Shown: positions 1 to 11,434 of the stretch, in pieces
Layout: every line of letters starts with the position of its first letter
Position numbering within the stretch: position 1 is the first letter of the stretch
NCBI RefSeq assembly: GCF_000149955.1
Contig: NC_030991.1
Span: forward strand, 351,295 to 415,294
Length of the DNA stretch: 64,000 nt
Origin: Fusarium oxysporum f. sp. lycopersici 4287
Lineage: Eukaryota > Ascomycota > Sordariomycetes > Hypocreales > Nectriaceae
Direction of reading: 5' to 3'
Program-made: the position numbers and the translations under genes
Notes under the pieces: model-generated
The model's input: the letters and a program-made list of their open reading frames with translations, nothing else
Told to the model about the DNA's origin: nothing
Databases searched by the model: none

Positions 1-1
1 A

Positions 2-540
2 CCGGAAGCCATCCTCAACTCTGGGTACAGCTACTCTGCAGGTATTTGGAGCCTAGGGGTCATGTTACATGTTTCACCGCTCATGTGACAAAGAAGACAG
101 TGACTAATCATGAGACTGACAGCTTTGGGACTTGCTTGAAAAGAGAAGTTTCTTCAACCCTGCGGCTGCAGGGGAAGTCAAGGACTACGGCGATCTGACC
201 CATTTAGGTCAGATAACCGCATTACTAGGCCCTGAGCCGCAGGATCTTTTGAGGAGAGGGAGAATAACGGATATATTTTACCGAGACAACGGCAAGTGCA
301 TGTCTCTGTTTGGATGTCATGTGAATCGTTACTGATACATGACCAGGAGAGCTGAAGGACCCAAGCCGCATACCCAGCAATTTCAACATTGAGAACACGC
401 TTACATGCATGGCTAGCGAGTAAAGGAGAAGGTTCATCCAATTCATCAAGAGAATGTTGACCTGGAGCCCTGAAGAAAGAAGTACAGCCAAAGAGCTGTT
501 AGACGATCCATGGCTCTACAACGGCTTTCCACATGACTAG
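2..540 (+). pseudogene. 3' part of an SRPK-like protein kinase gene, disrupted
   Basis: The reading begins in kinase subdomain VIII/IX (PEAILNSGY...IWSLGV) at the window edge. A good intron lies at 71-122 (GTTTCA donor, CTAAT branch, ACAG acceptor), and the next exon reads LWDLLEKRSFF, HLGQITALLG and DIFYRDNG. The C-lobe resumes at about 346-540 with ELKDPSRIP, then FIQFIKRMLTWSPEERSTA and LLDDPWLYNG, ending at TAG 538-540. In that last exon an in-frame TAA stands at 421-423, inside a stretch where SRPK-like kinases read through. The second splice (about 302-345) could not be joined in phase. The family phosphorylates Ser/Thr, often in SR-type proteins, and small SRPK-like kinases are abundant in Eurotiales. 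I infer a decayed paralogue; the catalytic loop lies outside the window. Confidence 0.75.
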
Positions 541-625
541 ACAGCACAGTTGCGATGAAAAAATTCACTGAAGCACGCGGACTTTGCACAATTCCTTTTA
601 TTTATCATTGGAAGCGTGTCTATCG

Positions 626-2154
626 TTAACATATAGTTGCTCGTTGCCCTTTGTGTACTTTGCTCTCATCATCCTCATGCCGCCTTCTATTCGACGGCAC
701 AACATTAGATGGGTGTACTCCCCCCATAGAAGCCGGTATTAACATGTATGCTGGAATATCCTCACTGAGCTCAGGAAAATGCTGGAAGAATTCTGTTGAC
801 ATCGTTCAACCGTTGATGTCGCGAATGCGCTGCTCGAAAAGTGGCGATATATGGTAATTCCCCGTATGCGCATTGTGGTAAAATGTATCTGGGAAACTGT
901 CAGACTAGAGAATTGTTATGTTGTTCTGGAGAAGTTCCCAGAATGAGTTGTTGCAGTGTTGATGTTGTGAGAAGATGAGGCGCTCGCGGAGACCGGGCCT
1001 GGGAGGAGTGAGTTTTTGTGGTGGTGGATATGAGGCTGAAGTGGACTTACCAGACGAAGAAGTCAATGCCGTATGAGTGCGGTAGTGCTTGCGATGGTCT
1101 ATAATACGTTAGTCCTGGTTTGTCGCAAAAATAAGATTTGTCTCACCTATTCCAATACCATCGCAGTAAAGTCTCGCGCCGTTCTATCGTAGGATTACCG
1201 TGATACGTGATTAAGAGATGGCATATCCTCAGCGCAGCCAGACGCTCTGTATTCGCGCAATTGCCGAAACAAAGCTCATCAGCCCTACATAGTTTGCGCC
1301 ATGTCGGCGTCGTCTTTCCCGCCCTCAACGTTATCCCAGCCCTTAACCATCGCGCGCACTGGTATATCCTCCGCATTATAATCCTCGATCGCCAGCTCTT
1401 CAGCGGATAACTTTGTCGGTTTTACCAACACTTCGTTGATTGCGCGCCAGATATTAGGCTTCACGTCGTGGTAGTTTGATGTGCAATTCGTAGGGCTGGA
1501 GCAGTGGCAGAGGACGGGGGCTTTGGGGATGATGACGTCGACTTCTTCGGGTGTTGGGGAAAGGCCTGAAATGATAGGCTGGATAGGTATGAAGCCGTTG
1601 CCCGCGGGTGGGAGGATCGAATTGTCGAAGGCCATTGTGGTGGGATAACGTTCGTTGCTTACGGCGTAGTTCCAGCCGTCGTAGGTGAAGCGGTCGTGCG
1701 GGGAAGGGTTTATGGGGAGTTCTAGTATTGTAGAGTTGCTTGTTTCTGATGCTGCTCTTTGGGCCATAATTGGGAATATTTGGTCGTTTGATGTTGATTG
1801 AGATTGCGATTGCACAGGTCCAGCATAAGATGGCGACTCGGATTTTGTTTCTGGTCGTCGCTCGCTCGTAGTAGTGGCGGAGTTATTATCGCCAATGTGA
1901 CGACGAATCGTCGAGCGCAAAGAATCGAGAACCTGTAATAGATTGTCCCTCTCCTTGGTGACCTTGCCTAATTGGTCCATCAAGGTAGCTATTTGCGCAT
2001 TAGAGTCGTGTTGTCTGAGGTTATCGACCATGCTCTCCAATTGAGCGATGCGACTCTTTGTTCTCTCACGCGCCAAGCGTTGGGCCTTGCGATCGAGTTC
2101 CCGCTTCTTGAGCCGACGGGCTTCGGCAGTTGAGGTTTGAGTTTCATTATACAT
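626..2154 (-). pseudogene. bZIP transcription factor with DUF3425 domain, disrupted
   Basis: ATG at 2154 (MYNETQTS) precedes a basic region around residues 12-35 (RELDRKAQRLARERTKSRI) and a leucine-zipper coil. The C-terminal half is a DUF3425 domain: NIWRAINEVLVKPTKLSAEE, then WRKLCRADELCFGNC, LITYHGNPTIERR, HSYGIDFFVW, GLRERLIFSQHQHC and ISPLFEQRIRDI. Two well-formed introns remain at 1099-1146 and 999-1050. Three lesions break the frame: a one-base shift in the G/A run near 1316-1325 (between GWDNVEGG and WRKLC), an in-frame TAG at 905-907, and a TGA at 806-808 where family members have Trp before TM. The reading otherwise runs to TAA at 626-628. The family comprises nuclear DNA-binding regulators. 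The splice signals are intact, so decay looks recent; an assembly error could explain the frameshift but not the stops. Confidence 0.85.
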
Positions 2155-3241
2155 GATGATCGCCTTCAGGGATGAAGGAAACAAGAACTAAAAAGTAGAA
2201 GGGGACCGGACTAACAGGCAGACTTATATCCGTTGGTTTAGTCCCAGAAGAGGAAGGATGAGATGAACAGAGAGGGGTTCATGAAAGTGAATCTGGGGAA
2301 GCGGATCAGGGGATGTTGATGGATTCACGCTACCTACTCTGTAAATGAATTAGTCAAGGTATCCAAGCTAAGCTACTGCAGTGCCCTCTACCTTGGCCAG
2401 GCCAGAGAGGCTCCGGGCACTTTGTTTGGGCCGTGTCTCAAGTCTCATGCCAGGGAAAACAAGCTCCCGCGCTAAAATGCCACAATGGAGCTAAAAGGGA
2501 TAACACAGAAATTTGGTGGGTGATGTAATCAAGAATATGCAGGCCGCAGGACCAACACCCCCAACGGCTAATTCTGATTTATTCGGCACTGGATTAGGTA
2601 CTCATTCGTGTCGTTGTTCCTTTCAGCCTTTCAGCTCTAGTGTGCAGCCACATGCCTCGAGTTTCCGGGTTCACAGTCACCCCCAGTCCCTGCTCCTAAG
2701 CCTCAGAAGCCTCCTGTGTCCAAAATCTCCACAGGGCGCAACGTTTCGCCTAGCTGACTCGCAAACCAGTCCCGATGCATGTCTGGAAGTAACGGGCTGC
2801 TATCCAGATCCTAGATGAAATCTGATGTCAATCGTGCATGCAAGATTAGCGATTCATGTTTTGAAAATGCGATGCTACCTGCTGTACGCGATAAACATGA
2901 CGGTTGTTGATCCCATTGAGTGATGCTTAGCAGGGATATTAGCTCTACAGGAGTCTAGGGCTAACTTCCAAGTACTGGGTCATTCTCTTCCGTGTTTTGT
3001 CGATCATTTGATTAGATCCAAAGACGGGATAATATGGGGTGTCGCAAGGCTCGGCGTGCAATGCCAGTTTGGCGTTGCGCGTCATCAGCTTCGTGCTTTA
3101 ACGCTCGCTCTAGGCAACCTTGAGCGGTTTTATATCCCCTAAGCCAACAAACGAACAAGCCACCCCTGGCCAATACCTGACCACCTCCCTAGCTGATGTC
3201 TTGTCTTTCAATCATATCCACGCGAGGCTATGCATTTATTA
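2155..3241. other. intergenic, no gene seen
   Basis: Upstream region of the bZIP pseudogene. CT-rich tracts and short spurious ORFs only; the 101-codon ORF at 2513-2818 (+) shows no family signature. No RNA gene or terminal repeat was recognised. Confidence 0.5.
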
Positions 3242-3550
3242 CGTTAGTTAAAGTCAAAGCGAGCGACCCCGCAGTGTGTCGCCACAAAGCTTTGGCACCT
3301 GAACGGAGACCTGCGCCGAGGCCTCTGATAGGACAGAACGTTGAGAAAAACCAATAGAGGGCGCTGGGCTATTCCGTTCCTTGGCTGGTGAATTAGGTAT
3401 GAAGGGGCGGGCGCGTCGTAGGCCATGTGTCAAAAGACAGGCACGTGATATAGTGCTCAAGTCGAGACCATGCCCTTTTTATCCTCTAAACCCAAAAGAC
3501 ATTAACAGGCCATGAAGAATAGTTATGTCCGCGGAATTTCTGAGCCCCGT
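3242..3550 (-). repeat. diverged dispersed repeat, copy 1 (inverted relative to 12675-12991)
   Basis: On the minus strand this segment matches 12675-12991 on the plus strand over about 300 bp. Shared blocks include GAGCGACCCCGCA, a TCGAGAC...GCCC block, CCCAAAAGACAT and the TTAGTT end. Both copies keep the same open frame over about 50 codons (NSPAKER, VLSEAS, KLCG, TLRGRSL), so the unit may derive from a coding sequence or a transposon. No terminal inverted repeat or target duplication was found. Confidence 0.7.
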
Positions 3551-4933
3551 ACCAGGCTGTTGAAGTAAAAAGGGTTGATTATGTTGTTGTTAGTTCTAAG
3601 TTGCATGTATCTGAGAGGAGCACAGCTCCTTGCATAGTATCCACATCCTAGCCACCAGCATATCGGACCACCTTAGCCACACTGTCTCAACATGTCCCGA
3701 GGTGCACGATGACCTCGTTAGGGAGGGTTGCAAACCCTCATAACTCGCACACTAGAAGTCGATATATTGGAAGAATAACGAATGGATAGATTGGGTTGGA
3801 GGATCGAGACTGCTTACTAGGGCCCATTGTCTTCATTGGCAAGAAGTTTGGTATGCTCGATTGGGTATATGTTCCTTATATCTCGGTCTTGGCCAAGAGG
3901 AAGGATCTCTATAAGCCATATCTAAAGCGGTTTTAACTATATCATATACTTCGTAAATATCGCGCATTCGCGTCTTTCGCACCAGATATGCGTCTTGTCA
4001 TTAATTTAATTGACCCTGGTCCAAATGAAGTCTACCCCCAGCATAAATAAAGTCTTCCCCCGGCGTTATTCAAGCCTACTCCCCTGTAAAAATCAATTCT
4101 ACCCTGGGTTATTTGACATGAAACAAACGAATTCTACATAGAATTGATTTTGGTATGGAGCACTTGGATAATCATGTCATGGCTCATCAAAATGCATTTG
4201 TTGGTTGCGTAGGTGCATCGAAGTCAGACAAGAGGGGAAATCACTGCATACTCTCACTAACGCTAGCAGGAAATCAACCGGTTGTGACTGTCTAAAAACC
4301 TCGAACCCGCAGCGCGAGCCTTGGAAGCTGTCAACCTTTCCTTTGACTGACAAGATGGCCCACACCATTACTGCAGAAAGGGGAAAGTGGAAAATATGCG
4401 AATATGCTACTGAATTGGGGTGCAATTATTACATATGACAAAATCTAGGATCTAGAGGCGAGGGTGGATGGCTGAAAAGCCGAAATAAGCAACCAGATCG
4501 TCTAGTAAGGTTGGGTTACTTTAGTCTAAATAGGCCTGCTTCTAATGTAGGCCGTTAGTGGCCGATGAACGAGTTAGACTAAGCTCCATGACGTGGCCAA
4601 AGAGGGCTGCCGCCACCAGAGCATAGCACGAGACTAACACCCTAATTTCCCTCTGGTATCATCCACAACCCCTCTTTCGCCAGGCAAAATAAAAAAAAGC
4701 TCCACCAAAACTCATCAACTTCACTTACACGAAAGTCAGCCTAAGTATATAGCTACTCAGAAGAAATTACCTCTATTGATCATAAAAATGATTGGATGTG
4801 ATGATTCTGACCTTATAAGGCTGTGCGGGGTACGTGATCTATGCATGCTTTGCTATGGAAATGTCGTTAGTTTGATCACCAAATTCCTCACCGCTCTTTG
4901 CCTTGTTTTTTGGTCTTTGTCTTTGACAACGAC
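3551..4933. other. intergenic, low-complexity decayed sequence
   Basis: No gene recognised. Around 4010-4160 there is a run of related short pieces (AAGTCTACCCCC, CAATTCTACCCT, GAATTCTAC) resembling a decayed tandem repeat. ORFs at 4177-4438 lack family features. Confidence 0.4.
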
Positions 4934-5666
4934 ATGAAAATGCCTTGGTCAAGACTTCGATGGAAATACACAGAGGACGACATGGCAGAGGCCATATTGG
5001 ATGTTACTGACAATGGTTTTCCACCTCCTGAAGCCGCTCATAGACGGGGAGTGCCCCGAAGGACTCTAATCGACAGACTTCACGGCCGCAGGGCCGTAAA
5101 AGGGCAGATCCACCCTCATCGACGCTTGTCCAAAAGCCAAGAGGATAGGCTGGCTTTCTGGATTCTCCGTCAGGAGTCCTTGGGCTATGCTCCGGCCCAT
5201 AGTCAAATCCGAGCTTGCGTCATGGGTCTATTGAGACAGCAGGGCGAACATCCCGACTTAGGTCGCAACTGGGTGATCAAATTTATCAATCGCCGCGCAG
5301 ACCTAAAGACCAAGATGGGTAGACGTCAAGAAGCTAAAAGGTTCAACTCTTTTACACCTAGAGCGGTTCATTGGTACTTTGATATCCGTGATGGCCAGTA
5401 TGGCTGGATCAAGCCTGAAAGCACCGTCAACGTTGATGAAGGCGGCATTATGACTGGTTTCGGCAAGCGCTTACCTCTATTCCCTGCCAGTGCTTGAGTT
5501 TTGACCGACTAATCCTCTTCATTCAGGACTAGATAGCTTGGTTGTTGGAAGCGCGGACCCGAAGCGCAAGGCCTTTCTCAAAGGACCACAAACCCGAAAT
5601 TGGACTTCATTCATTGAAGCTGTCCGTTCACCTGCCCGCCCGAACCTAGCCCGTGACGACCGGTAG
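4934..5666 (+). pseudogene. pogo-type transposase, 5' fragment (truncated)
   Basis: From ATG 4934 the reading gives a psq-type HTH (YTEDDMAEAILDVTDNG, RRGVPRRTLIDRL), then a CENP-B/Tc5-type HTH (LSKSQEDRLAFWILRQESLG, LGRNWVIKFINRR), then the start of the DDE domain with the first Asp (TVNVDEGGIM). The exon ends at 5462 and continues at 5527 (LDSLVVGSADPKRKAF, TWTSF-like NWTSFIEAV). The intron 5463-5526 sits where the related element at 41.5 kb has its first intron, but its donor is GC (G|GCAAGC) rather than GT. Similarity stops near 5650, so the catalytic core and 3' end are missing. It is a distinct relative of the 41229-43454 element, not a recent copy. No terminal repeat was found. Confidence 0.85.
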
Positions 5667-7870
5667 GTGGGTACTGCATGGTACAGAGTAACAGCAAAAT
5701 TTTAAACGTTCATGTCACGACACAGCGGCCTCACAGTCTATATTAACTCGATTAAGTGATTAATGACTCTGAACAAGTCGATGTAACACTTGTCTGTATT
5801 TCTTATCGAAAAATTTTATCTCATAACGCTAAACACTTCTTAACCGCGGGTGCGATTCTGACTTACCCTGTGCCTAAAGGTCATTCCTAATATTATGCAG
5901 CTCACGCGAATGACTAATCCTTTATGGCCAATAGCATTTCTGTAACTAGCGTGTAGATAGATTCCGATTCCTCTAGCCCAGCACGTCCTGTGCCCCAGTA
6001 GGGGACTTTTCAGGGCCTTTGGCCCCCCGGACGAAAAATATACATAACATAACATAACATAATTATGCAGCTCACTATTTCTCTCCTCAATTTTAGCTCT
6101 TAGTTTCAGAAAGCACTTGCCAGAACAGCTTCGATCTTCGTAATAATAATAAAGTGATGCTCGGCACTAAACTTCTGCTGTTGGACGATGCGGGATCTTT
6201 TCAATACAATACAGTGTCTCATAGGCACTCGAGACATCAACTGTAGATCCTCCATGCTATAAGCTAGCATTATGATTGGCTCTTGACTTGTCGGAGGCGT
6301 CCTCCGTGAGATTCGGATTGGCCAGATACCCCCCAACCTCACAGATTATGTGGCTTTCTGCAGCATGTCTGGTGGCTAGAAGCAGCCTGGATGCGGGTGC
6401 ACATACAATAGCGTAAAGCCGGGTCTGGCTAATAAAGCCCTAACAAAATCTGGATTCGCGCGCGCTCAATTGCACTCTTGCGCTAAGCATACCATGGCCC
6501 CAATCTCGATTTGATCCCAGCAGATTGGTCATTGTAACGATTCTGCGTACGCGTTTCGATTCTCATGACGTGATTGCATCGAGATGGATTATTTTATGTT
6601 CCAGCAATTGAGCGCAATATTGTCATGCTCAGTATTTCTCCATGATCTGAGCTTATGGTGACGGAAGACTCTGGGGCGACGGCGAATTCTCCGATACCAG
6701 AAATAGACAAGATCGACAAGCTCCCTGGACTGAACGTTGGCGCCCATTGTGCGGACTTGGGAGTGAGACCAGGGAATCCTTTACGGTATGATACTGGACG
6801 TGGAACGAGCCATTTAGAGTACTAGGGAGCATGTAAGATTGTTCTGTGACGTCAAATGAGATTCCATCTTTGACTGTTGGTATGTATGCTGCAGAATCTG
6901 CATATCAGCATCAACCATAATCTCAGCTCATGCAAGAGCAAGACAACAAACTGCAGTAGTTTCTGAGAGACACATTGAGTTACGCCTCATTGCCCTCAGT
7001 CCCAACAATCTGCTCCGAGTGACGTTTCATCACACGCACTGACACTCGATGATATTTCCGGGGACCGTTGTCACCCTACCTAGAGATCTACAGCCATACG
7101 AGGATGAGGGGACGCTTCGGCACGATGGAAGGAATCGACAATTACAGGAACTCTGGCCACTCAAATCTCGCGGAGCTGAATCTGAAGGCCAGAAAGCTCA
7201 ACTTCGGTTAAACGTTTCCCATGGTTATTACTGACGGTGTCAATTAATTGTGTGCTCATCTTCAAATCGTGGCTTGGAAAAGAGACGATGCCAGGCGACC
7301 GTTGCAGATCTGGGACACCCTTTCTACGAGTACCTTATCCAGAAGAAGGTATTCTCTCGTTCCCATGGTCCAACATCTGTGACGGAGCTGAGTATGTAGC
7401 AACGGCCTGTTCGTTAGATACACATTTAACCTTTAGATTTGACCGACGTGTTGGTTTAGTACTCTGCAGCCCTACGGGGGATACGAGTTATGAGAACTCA
7501 CGACATAAAGTCTCAAGCTGATGCTGTGAAGCGATAGAATAGTGAAAAAAGAATTGGCACGCGTTCGCATTCTGCCATTTGGCAGATATCTCCAGACCGA
7601 ATTAAGTCTAAGAGCTTTATTCAAAGTGTTTCCCAACGCCGTTTTAATCATGCCGTCCCGGGTAATAGCAGGCAATAAGAAAAGACCGTGGGTAATCCAG
7701 AAGACCGGAGTTCAAATATCATCCCTTGGTCTGAGATGATCCTTTACTCCTTCGCTGCGTTTTGATAATTATATTGTAATATATCGACTGATTGCTCCCC
7801 CTACCGGGCTGTGATGTTTCGTTTTCGTCCATAGTCGTCGTCTTCGTATCTTAGTATCGTACATGGAGAT
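5667..7870. other. intergenic with one SINE-like insertion (5906-6061)
   Basis: Apart from the SINE-like unit, nothing here could be assigned. ORFs at 6106-6342 (-), 7049-7234 (+) and 7542-7739 (+) have no recognisable domain. The 7790-7870 part is probably the 3' flank of the bZIP gene at 7871-8785. Confidence 0.4.
5906..6061 (+). mobile_element. SINE-like retroposon candidate with 14-bp target duplication
   Basis: A 156-bp body is flanked by perfect 14-bp direct repeats, ATTATGCAGCTCAC at 5892-5905 and 6062-6075. The body ends in a short simple-repeat tail (about four ATAAC/CATAA units, 6037-6061), as expected for a non-LTR retroposon integrated by target-primed reverse transcription. No clear pol III A box was found in the body; a B-box-like GGTGCGATTCT lies just outside at about 5848. 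Without other copies to compare, SINE identity is an inference. Confidence 0.5.
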
Positions 7871-8785
7871 TCATTCTCGAGGAGTTTGTTGATGGTGATG
7901 ATGTTGACGAGGGTATATAGTAGGCGTGGCCGGAGTCTGTTGTCCATCGCCCAAATCTTGAATATATCGATGCGCTTCATTCGCAATGTAGTCTTGAATC
8001 AAGTGACAATCGCAATCGGTATGTTGTAGGAGTCTCATCTTGAGCTCGTAAACTTGCGTCGTCAGATTGGACACACAACTCGATAAATCGCGGTTCGCTC
8101 GTTCCATGTCTTGTTCGTCGGCTCCAAGTTTCTTTGCTTCGTCGCGCTTCTTGACGCGGAATTTGTTAGAGGCGATTCGGTTCCTCTCCTGAACACCTCT
8201 ACTGTATTCATCATGTTCTTCGTCTGGCTCGGGGGATTGCGCTTTTGTAGACTGGGACTGGGGAGCTGGCTTTGCTCTGCTGCTGCGTGTTCTGGCCTTT
8301 ACTGTGGTTTCTGATTTGGCTGCTTTCCGGGTCGAGGCGCGTCTTGGAGCTTTTGAAGCCGCTGACCGAATCGTGGTCCGCTTGCGCTTCTCGGTTTGAG
8401 TTGATGAAGAGCCACGACGGCTCTTGGAGTCACCGGTCGCGACCGCGATGTTGGTTGATTCGGTGGACGGTGATGGGAGGGGATAGCTGTACATTGAGGT
8501 CGTGGGTGATGTCCGCTGCGCCGAGTCATCTTCGTCGTAGGAGTAAGTGCTATATTGAGGCTGTTGTTGTGCGTAGACGTTCGGGGCTGCCATGTTGGCT
8601 GATTCGGCGAAGACTGCGTCCTCTGGAGACCACCATTGTTCCCAAGACCCTTGGGGGAATGTGCCGCAGAGGTTCATGTCTGTTGGATCCTGTGTCATGA
8701 GGCTCATATCTGGATCGAAGGGCTGCGTTCCATCACCGAGAGATTGCTGGGTCGCTTGTTGGAAGGGAGGATATACAGTACCCAT
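7871..8785 (-). CDS. bZIP transcription factor, ATF/CREB-like
   Basis: Intact 304-residue protein, single exon, ATG at 8785 and TGA at 7871. The N-terminal half is acidic and Gln/Ser-rich, followed by a Lys/Arg-rich linker (residues 132-172) that could act as a nuclear signal. The bZIP occupies about residues 199-250: basic region RNRIASNKFRVKKRDEAKKL, then a zipper with Leu/Met at 220, 227, 234, 241 and 248. It continues into the motif LKMRLLQHTDCDCHLIQDYI, which I associate with one fungal ATF-like subfamily. A His-rich tail (HHHH) ends the protein. It is expected to bind DNA as a dimer in the nucleus; targets cannot be read from sequence. It has a long gene-free 5' flank. Confidence 0.9.
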   Translation of the reverse strand: MGTVYPPFQQATQQSLGDGTQPFDPDMSLMTQDPTDMNLCGTFPQGSWEQWWSPEDAVFAESANMAAPNVYAQQQPQYSTYSYDEDDSAQRTSPTTSMYSYPLPSPSTESTNIAVATGDSKSRRGSSSTQTEKRKRTTIRSAASKAPRRASTRKAAKSETTVKARTRSSRAKPAPQSQSTKAQSPEPDEEHDEYSRGVQERNRIASNKFRVKKRDEAKKLGADEQDMERANRDLSSCVSNLTTQVYELKMRLLQHTDCDCHLIQDYIANEAHRYIQDLGDGQQTPATPTIYPRQHHHHQQTPRE

Positions 8786-11269
8786 CTCTGGTGATGCGAT
8801 GGTGATGCGGTTGATGAAGCTTGGAGAGCTATGGCCAAGATTTGAAGGTTTTGTCGGGAACTGAAGTGCAGATGGTAAGGCTGCTAAGGATTGAGCTTGG
8901 ACATGCCGATGGAGGGGAAGAGTAAATGTGTAAATAAGAGAGACCTAAAACAGTGCGGGTGCCAAGCGAGGACAAGGAGGAGTCAGGCAGAGTGGCGAGT
9001 ACTGTATGTGCTATGACGGGCAACAAACTGGTTGAGTGATGTGATCCAATGTGATGGGTAAATTAAGCTGGGCCTCGCTGGGGAAACAAGAAGGGAATTG
9101 GAGTTCAAGGCATGTGGAAAAGCAACGGAAATGAAGAAAGGAGGGATGAGCTTAGGCCGACGGATAGATGCAAGCAACTGGAGCCTGAATACAGGGGTGG
9201 CGAGAGGGTCGATACGAGTGGGCTTACCAGCATGTGTCGCTTTTAATGAAGGAGATGGCTTGGTTCATTTCAAGCCCCGCGTGTCGGGCAAATAGAATCA
9301 TCACAAGCAATACTGAGTGATATAATAAGGCTGATCAATCAATTGGGTTGCTCCGCCGAGTACTTCTATACTCTGTATACGGCAATGAACCTCGTACTGC
9401 AAGGCACGAGAAAACACATTCAAGTGTGCCAAGACTAGTTGAATACAACATACACTGCTGCGATACAGAGAGGTTCTCAATCGAGGCTACCATTGATCGA
9501 ATACAAATAGCAGAGAACAGCCCATGAAAAAGGGAGAGTGAAAGCCAATAAAACATGCCAAAGGTGCTGCAAGTTATTTGGTACTTAATAAGATGCGGAG
9601 GAATGACTCTACGGGGGTGTGACCACCAGCATACGTAGAGCATGGTGTGGTATGGGTGAGTATGCCCAACGAAACCTAGCAGTGTGTGAGAAAGCAGATG
9701 ACAGCCAAGCTGAGGGGGAGGCGAAAAAAAATAAAAAAGTCTCCGACTCACATCCTGGGTCTACTATTGGACAAATCATGCCGGAGCTTTATCCGAGCCT
9801 TTTTATTGGTGGATGAGCTCCAGATAGCACGATTGGGTAATTGATTGACCAGGGTAGGACAGCACGTCAGCGAGGGCACAACAAGACGTAAACAAATGTA
9901 AAGTTTGTTGGTTACAGTACAGTATAACATGATACTGTAGATAATAGCAAAAGAAAAAAAATAAAGACTGCCCCAAGTTGACCGAAGCAAATAAGGTATC
10001 TGCAAGCCCAGGGGGAAAAAGGAGAAAAGAAAAAGAATTGAAATATGCAGCAAGAAAGAAAAAAGCTCTTACTGAGTACATACCCATCGTTAGCATATGT
10101 TGATGGAAGAGTATAGCTAACTTGAGGTGTTCTATTGTCGACCTTGTCAGCGCTCACGTGCATCGACCCGTTCCAGGGGCAACACTCGAGACCCGACCCT
10201 GAAAAGGCTGATTGGAAACTTCTCAGCCAAGACAAAGACAAGAGAATTCTACACAGTGCTCCTTCCATACCTAGTCAGTGTGTCAAGGCTGCGAAGTTTT
10301 GTTCTGTTGACATCATCCTCTGATACTGTGTTGCATCTATTACACATTCCCAGGAATTAGCTCTGCTCTAACGCGACGGTGCATTTCTACATGGAACATG
10401 TATGTGCCTTTGCAGATCGTGGGGAACCATGACGAGGCATTTGCGCCGATGCGTCGTGACCACGCCAGTACGGAGTAGTAGTGGGTGTTTTTGCTTTCTC
10501 GTCGAAAAGACGAGCCAACTTGCATGTACAGATATTGAACTGTGTATACACTCCACAGTGGGTTTTCCTTTTCTCAACGACGAGACGCTGCATTGGTCAA
10601 ACTGAGTTCCATCACGCCATCAGATCTGTTCATCTGGCAAACAGAACGTGGAAACTTGCGTCTGTCCATAGATATTGGCTCAGACCTGCAGGCCGGCCCT
10701 AGTGGCTAGGTTCTGAATTTCTTGAGTAGGGCGCAATACGTTAACCCCGCAACCCCATTTTGGTGGAGGATTTGGCTCAAACCGCCCCTGCACCCCATCT
10801 CTACACCACTACACCAGAACTGATACATAATCCCGACCAAGGATGTTACGTGAGACCACTCGATCTGCCGCTTCTAATGGCATTTGCAGAACAAGAAGAA
10901 AAGAATTGAGAGATATTAGAGAGGTGAAACAGAAAAATACCAAATTCATTGTATGTGTATAGCCTGCTTGTAGAATTCTACTTGCCTACCCTAATATCAT
11001 GTAGGCACCGAAAAGCCCATGGTATCTTGAATCACTCTGAAATCCATCCCATTAATCCTGCGATCTCCAATCCTAGCACCTCCGACTATCATAGATTATC
11101 GACGCACTTTGCCGCTGGGTCGCCCTTGGAATACTGTTTTAAATCACTACCAGGCTAAACGGTTACCCGATCTTATTTCCAATATTATTGAATCGTTCTT
11201 AGGTGCTGTAAGCTGGACACTTGAATGATATGGTTTTTGCTGCTTTTAAGTCCAGAGACGAAGTTTTTG
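8786..11269. other. long 5' flank of the bZIP gene, no gene seen
   Basis: About 2.5 kb with only shadow ORFs. Purine-rich stretches (for example 9715-9740 and 9945-10060) give hydrophobic frames on the minus strand with no homology I recognise. It may hold the promoter and a long leader of the 7871-8785 gene. Confidence 0.4.
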
Positions 11270-11434
11270 CGGGTATTTGGCGCAGTTCTTATGGCTATCG
11301 AGTAAATATTGTATTAGCCGGATCTCGCTTCAGAGATCGCTGATCTTGAACCGGAGCTCAGCGTTCTTAGTCTCAAGATCTTGATCACCGCCAGAAGATG
11401 TCATGTGATTCGTGTCACTAGCTGTCGCAGCCAT
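11270..11434 (-). pseudogene. bZIP leucine-zipper fragment with in-frame stop
   Basis: Reading minus from ATG 11434 gives a short leader and then a perfectly spaced heptad ladder: LETKNAE, LRFKISD, L*SEIRL, IQYLLDS, followed by HKNC. The LL.SHK.C ending resembles the end of Atf1/AtfA-type zippers. A TGA at 11330-11332 interrupts the third heptad, and no basic region precedes it. It is either a decayed exon or a chance coil; the heptad spacing argues for a real remnant. Confidence 0.4.

Noticed and set aside
2513..2818. 101-codon ORF upstream of the bZIP pseudogene
   Set aside because: Composition and lack of any domain suggest a chance frame; no splice or start context supports it.
8111..8700. 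Plus-strand ORFs over the bZIP gene
   Set aside because: They are shadows of the intact minus-strand bZIP frame.
9335..10268. Hydrophobic minus-strand ORFs that look like membrane proteins
   Set aside because: Purine-rich DNA read on the minus strand yields Phe/Leu/Ser runs; no family motif or exon structure.
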